Assembly: GCA_033961575.1 (NCBI GenBank)
Contig: CM066737.1
Span: 90,013,709-90,077,708 of the forward strand
Direction of reading: 5' to 3'
Source: Aselliscus stoliczkanus
Taxonomy: Eukaryota; Chordata; Mammalia; Chiroptera; Hipposideridae
Length of the DNA: 64,000 bases
Made by a program: the position numbers and the translations under genes. The notes beneath the pieces were generated by a model. It saw nothing but the letters and a program-made list of their open reading frames with translations, was not told where the DNA came from and did not search any database. Below are positions 54,256-64,000 of the stretch, in pieces (the first letter of the stretch is position 1; each line of letters opens with the position of its first letter).

Positions 54256-54825
54256 TGCGGGGGTCCAGCCTCCGCTGACCAGGGTTCAAGAAGGTGGACA
54301 TGGAGTCGGCGATACGAAAGACAGAAAATTTTTGTTACAGTAAAGGCAGAAAAAAGAAAGCGGAGACACCCGGAAGAGTTTCTCAGAAGTGTCACACTTT
54401 ATTACAATAACCTGTCCTTTTTATAGGGACTTTTGACCATTATCCAATTACAAGTTTAAATTCCACATGGTCTTGATGTATTTTTCTCTTAAGACCTTTA
54501 GTCCCTATAATTGTTCTCCTTAGGGCACACTGTGACCTTTTCTATAATCCCATCTATAATAATCTCTTTATGACCCAGACTCAGTTTCTACATAATCTGT
54601 AATCCTGGGTGTGAATACTAAAGAGAATCTCACTTTTGATATTTAATTTTGGCTTAACTGTACTCTCAAGACTTATCACAAACCTTAACAAAACATACAT
54701 TTTGTAATAAAAACACAGGCTTCAAGGGAATACAAATTTGAGGAACACATGTCAGAGTCACCAAGACCACTAAAGTCAACCTGCATGCCCATGCCCCTCA
54801 ATATTGGGCTACACGGCCCTCAACA
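54256..54825 (-). promoter_or_regulatory. 5' LTR of the provirus (570 bp)
   Basis: Identical in length to the 3' LTR and offset by exactly 3557 bp. The TATAAAAA box is the complement of 54418-54425 and AATAAA is the complement of 54398-54403. The LTR could serve as a promoter on the minus strand, in the direction of the MAGE genes. Confidence 0.93.
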
Positions 54826-54831
54826 CTCATC

Positions 54832-56150
54832 TTCCTGGGGCATCTAAAGAGGAACTAAAGGGGAACATCATCCAACAGTCCCCATCAGGGGGCAGGCACT
54901 GCGGAGAGCTCTGTGGGACTCACTGCCCTCGGCTCCTTGGGGTCTTCAGTCCTCATTCAGGTTCCTCACCATCACTGGGACACCTGCCACTGCTGATCTC
55001 ATGTCCCTCTTCTCAGACAAAGTCCCTCACCCACGCAGTACCATCCAAGTTAAACAGGGTTCACACACACCTGACTTCCATGCCTCGTCTCCTTGGTGGT
55101 GAAAGCAAGGAGGGGGACTCCGTGTTATCTCCTCCTTTTGTGGGGTGCCTGGTACCGTCAGTCTTCATTCAGGGTCGTCACCCACACTACTGGGTAGCCC
55201 TGTGTCTCCTCCTTCTAGAGAATGGAGGCTACTCACTGAGCCTAAAGCCCTCACCTCTCTGGACTCACCAGATAGAAGAGATGGGGGTGGCTCAGCTTTA
55301 CAGACATTTTGGGGGTGTCTAGAACCTCACTTGCCTTTCTCACGGCATCTCTACAAACCAGGGACTCCTCGCTCTACTGAACCGCATCCAACAGCCTCCA
55401 AACAAAGCCCTCACCGTCTTGAGCTCGTGCGGAAGTTTGGGCTTGCACCATACGACTGTCCCTGCCTGGAGACTCCCAGAAGGGAGAGTAGGGGTGCTGC
55501 ATTGTTTGGGGTGTAGCCATCTTGAGTGGGAATAGATCTCCTCCTTTGCACCCAGGACCTTCCCTTTGAATCTAGTTAGTGCCCAAGTTTCCTGATCTGA
55601 AGAAGCAGAGCTACTGTCTTAGATCGAGGCCTTCCTCCTGGCCGCTCTCCAGGCAGAACTTAGGCAGAGAGCTCTGTCTACCACCACTATGGATCTCAAG
55701 GGCGGGACTTTGTAGCGCCACCTTTGTTGTGGGAGGCGGCGTGTTCACTAAAGTCCTCACTCAGATCCTCACCTTGAGTTCAGACCAGTACTGGGACTCC
55801 ACCCTGGAGCAAGCAGAAGCCCAGCTTCAAGCCGAGCTCGTCGACTTGTCAGCGGAGCGCTGGGTCAGTCACATCTGGCGACGGTTGCTGTTGGTCTCTG
55901 TGGCTGAGGGCAGGGCCAGGGCATGTGGGACCCCATCTTGTAGGAGCCAGAGGTCACTCGGTCTTCCCTCAGGGTCCTCACTCAGTGTCCTCTATCAGAG
56001 CCTGGGAATCCTTCCTCTACACACCATCTGCTCCAGACCCCCAACAAAGCCCTCAGCTTCCCAAGTCCCTGGAATGCAGTCAGGGCGCACTGCTTCTGAC
56101 TGCGACTGCCTGGGGTCTTACATGCCCAACAAGAGTATGTGGACTCAAAA
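54832..56150. other. MAGE unit P upstream region with promoter-like block
   Basis: Degenerate MAGE 5'-type repeats (CACTCAGGTTCCTCACC and variants). Sequence at about 55690-55990 aligns with the candidate promoter of unit A: TGGGAGGCGGCGTGTTCACT against TGGGAGGCGTGTGGATTCGT, and later GGGACCCCATCTTGTAGGAG and CAGAGGTCACTCGGTCTTCC against GGGACCCTCTTGTTGCAGAG and TCGGTGGTCACTGGTCCTCA. The Ets-type site of unit A is not preserved. Probably a dead promoter. Confidence 0.6.
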
Positions 56151-56159
56151 GTTTCTAGT

Positions 56160-56220
56160 CTTAAATTCATTCATTCACTCATTCATTCATTTCTTCATTT
56201 GTTCTGCATTCATTTATTTT
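56160..56220 (+). repeat. (ATTC)n microsatellite
   Basis: A run of ATTC units with a few interruptions, at the 3' side of an old L1. It creates an artificial His/Ser/Ile/Phe-rich frame. Confidence 0.85.
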
Positions 56221-56269
56221 CCTGTGGGTACAAAAACCACAGATATAACTGCAAAACTTTAAGTATCCA

Positions 56270-56845
56270 ATATCATATTGTCAAGTATAGCTCCTGTGGT
56301 ATACAGTGTCTTCACAGGACTTATTCACCGTATACAATGGAAACTTTGTATCCTGTGCCCAGAACCTCCCCATGACACCTCCTCCTAGCTCCTGGCAACC
56401 ACCATTCTATTGCGCCTCTATCAGTTTGACTATTTGAGATTTGTCATATGTGCGGTATCATGTATTTGTTTTTCTGCATCTGGGTGGTTTCACTCAGCAT
56501 ACTGTCTTCTAGGTTCTGCTCTGTTGTTGCAAAAGGCAAGGCTGCGTTCTTTTTAAGGCTGAACAATACTCCATCGTATGTAGTACCATAGTTTCTTTAT
56601 TTGTTCATCCATCAGTGGACATTGGATTTGCTTCCACTTTCTGGCTGTTGTGAATAGTGGTGCATTGAACTTGGTAGTGCAGGTATCTCTTCAAGATCTT
56701 GATTTCTGTTGTTGTGGATGGGTATGCAGAAGTGGCATAGGTGAATTATATGCTGGTTCTATTTTGAATTTTTTGAGGAACCTCCCTATTGATTTTCATG
56801 GTGGCTGCACCATTTGTATTCCCACTGACGTGGTAAGAGTTATCT
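56270..56845 (-). mobile_element. Old L1 3' fragment
   Basis: Antisense L1 3'UTR and ORF2 end, recognisable from CTCCTGGCAACCACCATTCT, CTCAGCATACTGTCTTCTAG and the GGAACCTCCCTATTGATTTT block. It is much more diverged than the L1s at 36-47 kb and belongs to an older L1 generation. Confidence 0.75.
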
Positions 56846-56994
56846 TTCCCAAATAGTTGCACTTAATCAGATTAGTCTCTACTTGGGGAGAGAGCCAGAC
56901 AGTCAGCTCTATTATTGTTGTGGTGGTAAGAACACTTAATGGGAGAACCACTCTCCTAACAGATCGTCAAGTGCGCACTACATGCAGTATTGTT

Positions 56995-58110
56995 AAATAG
57001 GGGCTCAGTGTTTTACATCACATCGCTAGAACTGATTCATCTTGTATAACTGAAACTGCACCAGTTGAAGAGCAACTGCAACTTTCTCCCTACCTCCAGC
57101 CCCTGGTCACCACCATTCTCCTCTGTGTTGCTATATGTTTGACTGTTCTAGATACATCATATTAGTGGGATCATGCAACATTTGTTGTTCTGGAACTGGC
57201 GTACTCAGAAGAATGTCCCCCATGTTCACCCATGTTGTGCCATGTTACAGGATCCTTTATTGTTAAGGCTAAATACTGTTCCATTGTATGTACATGGCAC
57301 CTTTTTTAATCCATTTGCCTGTTAATGGATATGTGACTTGTTTACATAATGGGGTATGGTGAATAATGGTGCAATGAATGTAGGCGTGTGCAGGTATCTT
57401 TATGACATAATGATTTCATATATACTGAGATGTGGGATTGTCGAATCATGTGTTAGTCCCAGTTTAATAATGCTTCCAGGACCTTCCAATCTGCTTTTCC
57501 TGATGGCAGTACCAATGTACATTCCCTCCAACGGTGTAGAAAGTTTCTTTCTCTCAACATCCTCACCAACACATGTTATCACTTGTCTCTATGATAGTAG
57601 CTATCCTAACAGGTATGAGGTGATATCTGATTGTGATTTTGATTTGCATTTCCTTGATGATTCTTGGTTGTGGTCGCTTTTCCAAGTACCACTTGGCCAC
57701 TTGTGTGTTGCCTTGAGAAAATTACTCAGAGGTTTTGCTCACTTTTTAGTGGAGTGAGTGAGTTTTTAATTAATGAATCGGCTAATGAAATGTATGGGTT
57801 CCTTATATAATTTGGATATTAGCCCCTTATCAGATGAGTGCTTTGCAGTTATTTCCTCCCATTGCATAGATTGCCTTTTCATTTTGTTGTTTCCATTGCT
57901 GTACAGGTTTGTAGTTTACGGTCTTCTCTTTTTCTCTTTTTGCACTTCTTGTTTCCGTTCTAGTGTCACATTAAAAAAAAATCATCCCTGAGACGAATGT
58001 GAAGGAATTATTTTTCCAGTGCTTCTATTTTTTGGATTTTTTGGTTTCAGGTCTCATGTTTAAGTCTTTACCCCATCTGTCACTAGTTTTTGAGTGGGAT
58101 ATAAAATGAG
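56995..58110 (-). mobile_element. Second old L1 3' fragment
   Basis: Starts again in antisense 3'UTR (CCAGCCCCTGGTCACCACCA) and runs further into ORF2 (GATATTAGCCCCTTATCAGA, then TTGGTTTCAGGTCTCATGTT). It lies next to the previous fragment in the same orientation. This is either a second insertion or a duplication. Confidence 0.75.
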
Positions 58111-58114
58111 CATC

Positions 58115-59155
58115 CAGTTTAACTCTTTAGCATGTGGATTTGAATTTTCCCAATACAATTTACTGGAAGGTACCACTCAGGGACCCAACTTAAGTCCTAA
58201 ATGTGGCTCTTGGTCAGGCCTAACATCTCTCCCTTCATGGACATGGGATGGAATGCCCTCCTGCCCAAAACTTCACTTCCCTTTTCTTCCTTTGTGGGAG
58301 ACATATGGGCCCCTCTGGCTGACATCTCTGCACGTGATCACCTGGAGCTAGCAGTGGGGAAGACTCCGTGTGGCATTGGATGACATGAGTCGTGTATTCC
58401 CACACTCTTCACTGTCATCATCCGGATTCCTGGCACATCCTGGAAATATTCTCTCTCTTGAATTGAGGGTTTGCCTTTATACTGATGTACTCAATAGCCT
58501 GAGAAACCGTAGGAGGAAGTGATGTTTGTGTCATCTGGGCACAACAGCCCCTGACCTATCAAGGCTAGCAGTAGTGGAAGGAATCTGTGCTGACAACCAC
58601 TCTTTGGAGATTGAAGGGCCTTTCAGGTTCTAGGGGGTTACCTTGGTTCCTGGCACAATCTGCAATTCCTCCTGCTCACCTGTGACTGCCCCCTTTGATG
58701 ATGTGTCTCAGATCCCTGAGTTGTTCTGAGAGAAACAGAGTATTGACTCATCATGTCACCGCGACTAGGGGACATGGTGTTAGTTGTAACAACAGCAGCA
58801 GGGCGCTATGTGGCCCCTTTCTTCTGGGAGGCACGCTCTCATTGTTTACTTAGTGTCTTCATGTGGACTGCTGTGAGGAACCAGGCATCATTCCTCTCCT
58901 GAATGTGGCATCCACCATTAATGCAAAGACTTGACGTCCCTGACGCCATCCCCTTTCAGGAAATGAGGCCTGAGGGCTCTGGATGTGACTTCCCAGGGAC
59001 AACTACAGAAGCGGGATATTCGATGGACATCTATCTCATGGGGCAGTTGACTGCCTCCCTACTCATACAGGATTGTCATCTTGAAACGCACATGCCTGGG
59101 TTTGCAGTCATGGTTGAAAAGACAGCTTGTACACCAATGCTCTCAACCCCTTGGG
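58115..59155. other. MAGE-cluster intergenic DNA
   Basis: Contains blocks that weakly resemble MAGE 5' flanks, for example GGACCCAACTTAAGTCCTAA against GGATCCCAACTCAAGTCTAA at 35668. The short frames have no domain. Possibly a further, very old unit. Confidence 0.4.
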
Positions 59156-59897
59156 ACTTGTAACCCAGAATTCAAGAAGGACTTGAACTTGTCAGCTCCT
59201 GCTTGAGCCTCCCAGGGATAAAAGCAGAGGGAGGGTTAAGTGTATCCTCATCAACTGTGGCCTCAGTGGTACCATGTTGGTCTCTACTGTGACTATAAAG
59301 TTTCCTGCGGGGGTCTCCTCTCTCTGCTTATGTGAGTCTCTAGCCTTCTGACGAAATCCTCACCTCCCAGGGACACGAATTGAATGTCAGTGTTAACTAC
59401 GAGCAACCAGGACTCTTCTGAACCTCACAGGTCTCATCACAGGGCTGGGACTTCATTGGATCCTATTGTGGCTGCGTCCTTCCATGTATCTCACAGCCAG
59501 TTCTATGGAAACTGATATTCCTTCCTCTAGTGACCTGAGAGATCTGCCCTTAGACCAAGGCTCTTACGTCCCTGAAAAGTCTGAAGAATAAGGGGAGGAA
59601 TGCTCAGGCATACAGCTGTCTGCTTCCCTTTGTGTTTGAGAGATGGGACTAGTGTCCTGAGAACCCCTGTATTAGTGGTGCTGGTCTCCTCCACAAACCC
59701 CTTATATGGGGCCCTTATCTTGGTTTTTAGCTCTTGGATGCAAGGCCTTCTGGTAAATTCCACAACTCTGCAAAATCTTGAGCGGTTCCTGCTCTTCAGT
59801 CCTTGCAGAGAATATGACCCTCTCCAGGAGTAATATAAGGTGGGGAAAGTGGAGCACAAAACCGGGGGTCCCAGGACATTTGGTGGGCCGTCTGGGC

Positions 59898-60117
59898 AAA
59901 AAATGCATTCATCTATGTAGATAGTCACGGGATGTGGATTATACGGTGGAAGGGAGTCAAAGGAATTGTAATAGACAGTACATATGTGGGGGGTAGAATT
60001 AGGGGAGGGGTGTTGTCACTCTGAGGGGTAAAAAGTTTAACTATTGCACTTAGTTGTACACCTGAAGCTAATGAATAATAAAAAATAAAATAAATAAATA
60101 AAAATGCATTGATCTAT
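59898..60117 (+). mobile_element. L1 3' tail insertion specific to unit B
   Basis: 184 bp of sense L1 3' end (59917-60100), with GATAGTCACGGGATGTGGAT, TAGTTGTACACCTGAAGCTA and an AATAAATAAATAAA tail. It is flanked by AAAATGCATTCATCTAT (to 59916) and AAAATGCATTGATCTAT (60101-60117), one mismatch. Unit A has the single empty site AAAAAATGCATTGATCTATT near 32237. Confidence 0.93.
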
Positions 60118-60469
60118 TTCTTGTCTTCATCAGCCCGATGAAGATTCTCATGGAACTTTTGTTCTGGTAGTCAATTTCTACAGGGAAGAGGCTGTCCAAG
60201 AGGATTCTGAAAGCCCCTGACATTTTCAGATTATTTCAGATTATCTAACATTGCAAATGTAGATGATCATGGTGTCAGAGAATACTGTGTCTTTCAGTTA
60301 TTTGTTTATACTGATCGATTATTCCGACATTCTTACTGTTCTGGCTAGGTAGTCAATGCAGTACTTTGTACACAAGGCCATTGTTTTAATCACTGGATAT
60401 GTTTTGAAGTAAAGAGAGGAAAACTGAAATACGAGGCACAGATTGTGTCTCTGTCGGAGGAGAAGAACA

Positions 60470-60700
60470 GTATGGCCTTACTATAACTCAGATCAGCTGT
60501 CTAGTTCCAGCCTTTCTATTTACTAGCCCCATGAATTTTGGCACAGTACCATATGCTAACTCTATGAGGCTCCAGCTGTCCAGTATACAGTGCGTCTGAT
60601 AAACCCTGTGTTGTATGTTGGCTAGAATGTATGTAATGTACTGAAAGCATGTCACTATGCCAGTCTTGTATAAAGACATTAGGGAATGGCCATTATTAAT
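60470..60700 (+). repeat. MIR SINE in unit B
   Basis: Same MIR copy as at 32590-32830, about 95% similar by eye. The MIR predates the duplication. Confidence 0.6.
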
Positions 60701-60869
60701 AAGATTATGTTGACTTCACGTTATCATCCATCCAGCTGGATTTTTCTTTATTTATCATCGAAGAGAAATCAGAAATTATACAGTGTTTTAGAAGAAAATA
60801 AAACGCCCTTATGTGCCCCCAAATCTACTTATCGATAAAAACTAAGTAACATGCGGTCTACACCCCTCC

Positions 60870-60875
60870 TTTATT
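60870..60875 (-). terminator. Candidate MAGEB poly(A) signal, unit B
   Basis: AATAAA on the minus strand, about 690 bp after the stop codon, matching the unit A position. Confidence 0.4.
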
Positions 60876-61560
60876 GCCCTTTGGAGTTGTTCCTCATGAA
60901 GCAGTGTATGTCACCCTCGTTTGTAATAATAGCTTTTCCTAGAATCTGTAATTACATGGACACATGCTGGGTCATTGACTCAGCATACTAAAGAGTAAGC
61001 ATGGAGACTCCCAAAGCAATGATAATGAATTAATGATTGTGTGAAATAAAAGCCACGAGCAAAGAGAGGTAAATTCACTCAGATTTATATTCCAAAAACA
61101 TTCTTGGAAAACATCAGCAAATCTCGGTATATATTTTTAAACTTAAAGAAAGAAAGACTAAATGGAGTAAAGCAAACCAAGAATTGACCAACTTTTACTT
61201 CCTCTATCTCTGTGTGTCTTTTTATCTTCTTTCCCCTACTATTTTAGTATATGGTTCTTCACATTTCCAAGGTTATTCCTATCCTAAAGACATGTTATGT
61301 TGTTTTCGATCACAAAGTCATTCAAGAATTTTCAATGTGCGTTTCAAAGAACCAACATTTTACTCCTAAACTTGACACATAGCAACGAATGTGTGATCCA
61401 TGTCATTCATAAACTTGCATTCTGAATCTAGATGAGCTTTTTGTTGAAAAGAACACCACACGAAAATGCAAAAACTACATAAGACAACAAGATCGTTATG
61501 CATATTAGGAACACTGCTTAACAGGCATTTCAAACCAGATAGTGAGGTCCACCTGAGACC

Positions 61561-62598
61561 TCACTCAGGGTGAGAGTAGTGGCTGGTTGTGGCTCTGGAG
61601 TCCCCACTGGACTTGGAAGTAGTACCAGCCATGGTTGCAGCAGTGGCCTGGGCTCTTTCTTCATCATCTCTCAAAGCCTGTTCATAATGACATGGAAAGT
61701 CCCTGGGGGAGAACCCATTAATCTTGGACAAAAACTCCAGCACCTTCATCTTGCTGATCTCCGCATGGGCTCTTGAACCCCATAGGAATTCAAAGCGTGG
61801 AGGATCGCTGTTAGGCACCTGCCGGTATTCAAGGTACTTTTCCTTCACCAAATCTTGGGTGATAAGCTTCCTGGGCTCCCCGAAGATGAAGTGCCTCTTT
61901 CCGTCATAGATGCCCCACATATTCAGGATTTTCCAGATGTCCTCCTCAGGGGCGCTCTTGTGACGCAAAAAGATCACCCCCAGAAGAGGCATCAGAATCC
62001 CTCTGGTAGGAAATTGCACAGCACTTCTCAGACTTCCATCACTGGTATCATCGGACTTGCAGACCAGGGCATAGGAGTGACTGTTGGGCTTGATTTCCTT
62101 CAATTCTAAACCAAAGGCTAGATCCAAGCTCACAGAGGCACTCTTGAGCATCTCAGGGAATTGCTCCCTGTACCTTTTGTGCACAATCTTCAGCATGTCT
62201 GCCTTTCTCATGGGCTCATTCATTTTATACTTATGCAGCAAGAATTGCACTAACACGCCCGATTTCTTGGCCAGAAGAACGTCACCAGAGCTCTTAGTGG
62301 AAGTGGAGGCCTGGGAGGAATTTTTATTTTTCTTACCATGGCTCCTGCCACGTGCATCAGACCTTTTGCAGGAAGCACCTACAGCGGCACTGGTGGTGGC
62401 CTGGACACTTGGAGGTGCCGGGAGAGTGCTAGCCACAACGGAGGTGGAGGGACCATCCACACAATCAGAAGAGGAGGATAAAGTGGCCACTTCTTCCTCT
62501 GCAGTAGCTGCCTGGGCATCCTTAAGACCTTGGGTCTCAGCTCTGTTATGGCGGCGTTTCTCACGAGCACGGACCTTACTCTTCTTACCACGCGGCAT
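61561..62598 (-). CDS. MAGEB: MAGE family member B-like protein, second copy
   Basis: An open frame of 345 residues, the same length as the unit A protein with no gaps, and about 81% identical by my count (about 65 differences). N-terminus MPRGKKSKVRAREKRRHNRA; variable linker about 30-108; MAGE homology domain about 111-310 with FLLHKYKMNEPMRKADMLKI, MPLLGVIFL, WGIYDGKRHF, GEPRKLITQDLVKEKYLEYR and PPRFEFLWGSRAHAEISKMK. Differences concentrate in the linker (residues 64-120), at 142-162 and at 294-308. Single coding exon with a conserved CAG acceptor before CCATCATG. Its upstream promoter array lies beyond the window. Role inferred from the family: adaptor of RING E3 ligases, expected in germ cells. 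Confidence 0.95.
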   Translation of the reverse strand: MPRGKKSKVRAREKRRHNRAETQGLKDAQAATAEEEVATLSSSSDCVDGPSTSVVASTLPAPPSVQATTSAAVGASCKRSDARGRSHGKKNKNSSQASTSTKSSGDVLLAKKSGVLVQFLLHKYKMNEPMRKADMLKIVHKRYREQFPEMLKSASVSLDLAFGLELKEIKPNSHSYALVCKSDDTSDGSLRSAVQFPTRGILMPLLGVIFLRHKSAPEEDIWKILNMWGIYDGKRHFIFGEPRKLITQDLVKEKYLEYRQVPNSDPPRFEFLWGSRAHAEISKMKVLEFLSKINGFSPRDFPCHYEQALRDDEERAQATAATMAGTTSKSSGDSRATTSHYSHPE

Positions 62599-64000
62599 GA
62601 TGGCTGTGGTCAGGGAGGTAGAGAGGAGTGTGGGCCGGAGGACAGGTGATTTTGTACCTGGGGGATAGAGAATGAGATGTTGTAAGCGCCTTCAACAGGT
62701 CGATTTCACCTTGGCTTTATTGAAGCCTCCCTCTGCAAGTTCCTTGAGGGTACCGCTGAAGAAACCACCAGGCTCCTGTTCTGTTGGTCAGGCTGTCCCC
62801 TAAGAATCCCGTAGAAGAACCACCACAGCATCTTAGAGTGAGTCTCCCCCTGCCTCCTATCAGCGCTGCCCTGGGTTTACTCAGAAGACAGCATGTGCTG
62901 GCAGGGGTGACACAAGTGTTGTGGCATGTGGGTTCCACCTATTTTATGTTCAATATTACTGTGTCACCTGTGGCCAGAGTCTCGGCACCTGCCCCTCTAC
63001 TACTCTGACACTGACGCCTCAAAGCTGCCTTGGACCCAGGAGAAGGAACTGAAGGTGGGCCTCAGAACACCTCCTTGCAGTGGACTCAGTACTGAGAGCT
63101 GAGAGGGACCCTCTCTTCTTGATTTCATTTGGATCGGCAGCTGTCAGTCAACTTCCTCACCCTGGCTCCTTGTAAGGCTTGACAGCTCTCCGCTGACTGG
63201 TGGCTACACCTTCAGACTAAGGGTCTCATCTCCCTTAGTCCCGACAAAACAAGTGAGGGGGATGCTCAACCCGACAGCTCCTCCCCGAGATTTCTTGGGC
63301 TGACATCAAGGGGTTAGGATGGACGCTTTGCTGTCCCCTTTTCAGGGTTGGATGGTCCCTTGAGCCCTCACTCAGGTTCCTCAATTTGTCTCCTGCTAGG
63401 GAATTCCTCATAGTAAGAGACAACCTACCTGTGTCCCAGTAGGAGAAAGTCAAGTTGACTTTATCTGACCAAATGTAGTCTCCCAAGTGTGGGAGCTACT
63501 GCAAGCAGGTTGAGGTCCCATGGTACATGGTGCAACATAGGATCCCAACTCAAGGTCTAAATTTGACTGAGGCGAGGTTCTAAAATTTCTCCCTCTGCTG
63601 CCCTGGGTCCACTCTCCTCTGACCAAGATCATTACACTTCAGTGTTGCACTTCAGTGAGGACTCATGGGCACCCATGTGACATCTATGCTGGAGGTCGGC
63701 TAGCACTGACAGTAGGGAGAATAGTTTGTGGCCCCGGTGATACTGTTTGGGACATCCTCACAGTCATCAATGGTCTCTGCATGAAACTTGGCATAACTCG
63801 AAATTCTGCCTCTGCTGACCTGGGGCTGCTGAGCTGGGGCTTAATGTATGCCCCTACTTTCCTCACTCAGTGTCACAACCCTGAAACCTATCAGGGACTG
63901 GGTCCCTTCTGCTGAAATGGACTTCCTCTATTAGACCAAGACCCCTCCCTCCACGATACCCCACCCCCCGGGAGGAATAAGGGGCAACCTCAGCTTGCCA
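62599..64000 (-). other. MAGEB B upstream flank
   Basis: Conserved with 34720-36220. The first 360 bp upstream of the gene differ from unit A at only about 14 positions, including a perfectly shared GTAAGCGCCTTCAACAGGTC and TTGAGGGTACCGCTGAAG. Intron or promoter-proximal sequence. No other gene seen. Confidence 0.6.

Larger units (their letters stand above)
50699..54825 (-). mobile_element. Betaretrovirus-like provirus, pol-less
   Basis: A 4.13-kb provirus on the minus strand: 5' LTR (54256-54825), primer-binding site, leader, 5' part of gag, env, polypurine tract, 3' LTR (50699-51268). Complete LTRs, matching target duplication and a Lys-type primer site are all present. Most of gag, and all of protease and polymerase, are missing between about 53170 and 52930. 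It cannot replicate on its own. It lies within the upstream flank of the dead MAGE unit P, antisense to no gene and parallel to the MAGEB genes. Confidence 0.95.
50693..54831. repeat. 6-bp target duplication of the provirus
   Basis: CTCATC at 50693-50698 and 54826-54831 flank the two LTRs exactly. A 6-bp duplication is usual for class II (betaretrovirus-like) integrases. Confidence 0.93.
59160..64000. repeat. MAGEB duplication unit B
   Basis: Collinear with 31480-36220 in the same orientation; it continues past the window end. The gene, the upstream flank, the MIR and the poly(A) region all match unit A. Confidence 0.85.

Noticed and set aside
54058..54426. 122-residue plus-strand frame over the 5' LTR and leader
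   Set aside because: Antisense to proviral leader and LTR, with no similarity to known accessory proteins that I can recognise; a chance frame is the simpler reading.
55579..56262. 227-residue plus-strand frame in the upstream region of unit P
   Set aside because: It runs from MAGE-like non-coding flank into an ATTC microsatellite and an old L1, so it cannot be one conserved protein.

Overview
The window looks like mammalian, almost certainly bat, X-chromosome DNA. The evidence is many tRNA-derived SINEs of the chiropteran VES/Rhin type, an abundant active-looking L1 lineage, old mammalian MIR copies, and two intronless-coding MAGEB genes, a family that clusters on the mammalian X. A rhinolophoid bat is my best guess from the SINE sequence; the species cannot be fixed by eye. 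Host protein-coding content is sparse. Almost every other long reading frame is a fragment of L1, of an endogenous retrovirus, or an antisense shadow.

Layout. 1-31 kb is gene-free: ancient MIRs, SINEs and a series of L1 insertions. These include a nested stack at 5.5-10.1 kb (a solo LTR inside a minus-strand L1, itself inside a 5'-inverted L1), a TSD-flanked mini-L1 at 13-14.9 kb, and a 4 kb L1 lacking most of ORF2 at 25.35-29.4 kb. From about 31.5 kb to the end the window is a MAGEB cluster made of three collinear, same-orientation units. Unit A (about 31.5-40.7 kb) has an open MAGEB gene on the minus strand at 33682-34719. Unit P (about 47.7-56.1 kb) has a MAGE gene whose coding region is almost entirely gone. 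Unit B (about 59.2 kb to the end) has a second open MAGEB gene at 61561-62598.

Insertions split these units. A 2.3 kb L1 with unusually long (59 bp) flanking repeats lies behind gene A. A full-length 7 kb L1 with a 3' transduction separates A from P. A young betaretrovirus-like provirus (50699-54825) sits inside P: its 570-bp LTRs are nearly identical, it has a 6-bp target duplication, a Lys-type primer site, a truncated gag and a 474-codon open env, and it has no pol. A 184-bp L1 tail sits in unit B only. Upstream of gene A is an approximately 214-bp GC-rich tandem repeat carrying CGCCATCTTGG (YY1-type) motifs, ending in a region with an Ets site. It is probably a MAGEB promoter or first-exon array.

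Points most worth following up: the env-retaining, pol-less provirus; two L1 copies that share one ORF2-deletion junction and so suggest a non-autonomous LINE lineage; 111-bp monomers with RFX-type X-boxes in the L1 5'UTR; two independent L1 3' transductions; and MAGEB paralogues whose coding DNA differs more than their flanks. All similarities were judged by eye, without database search.
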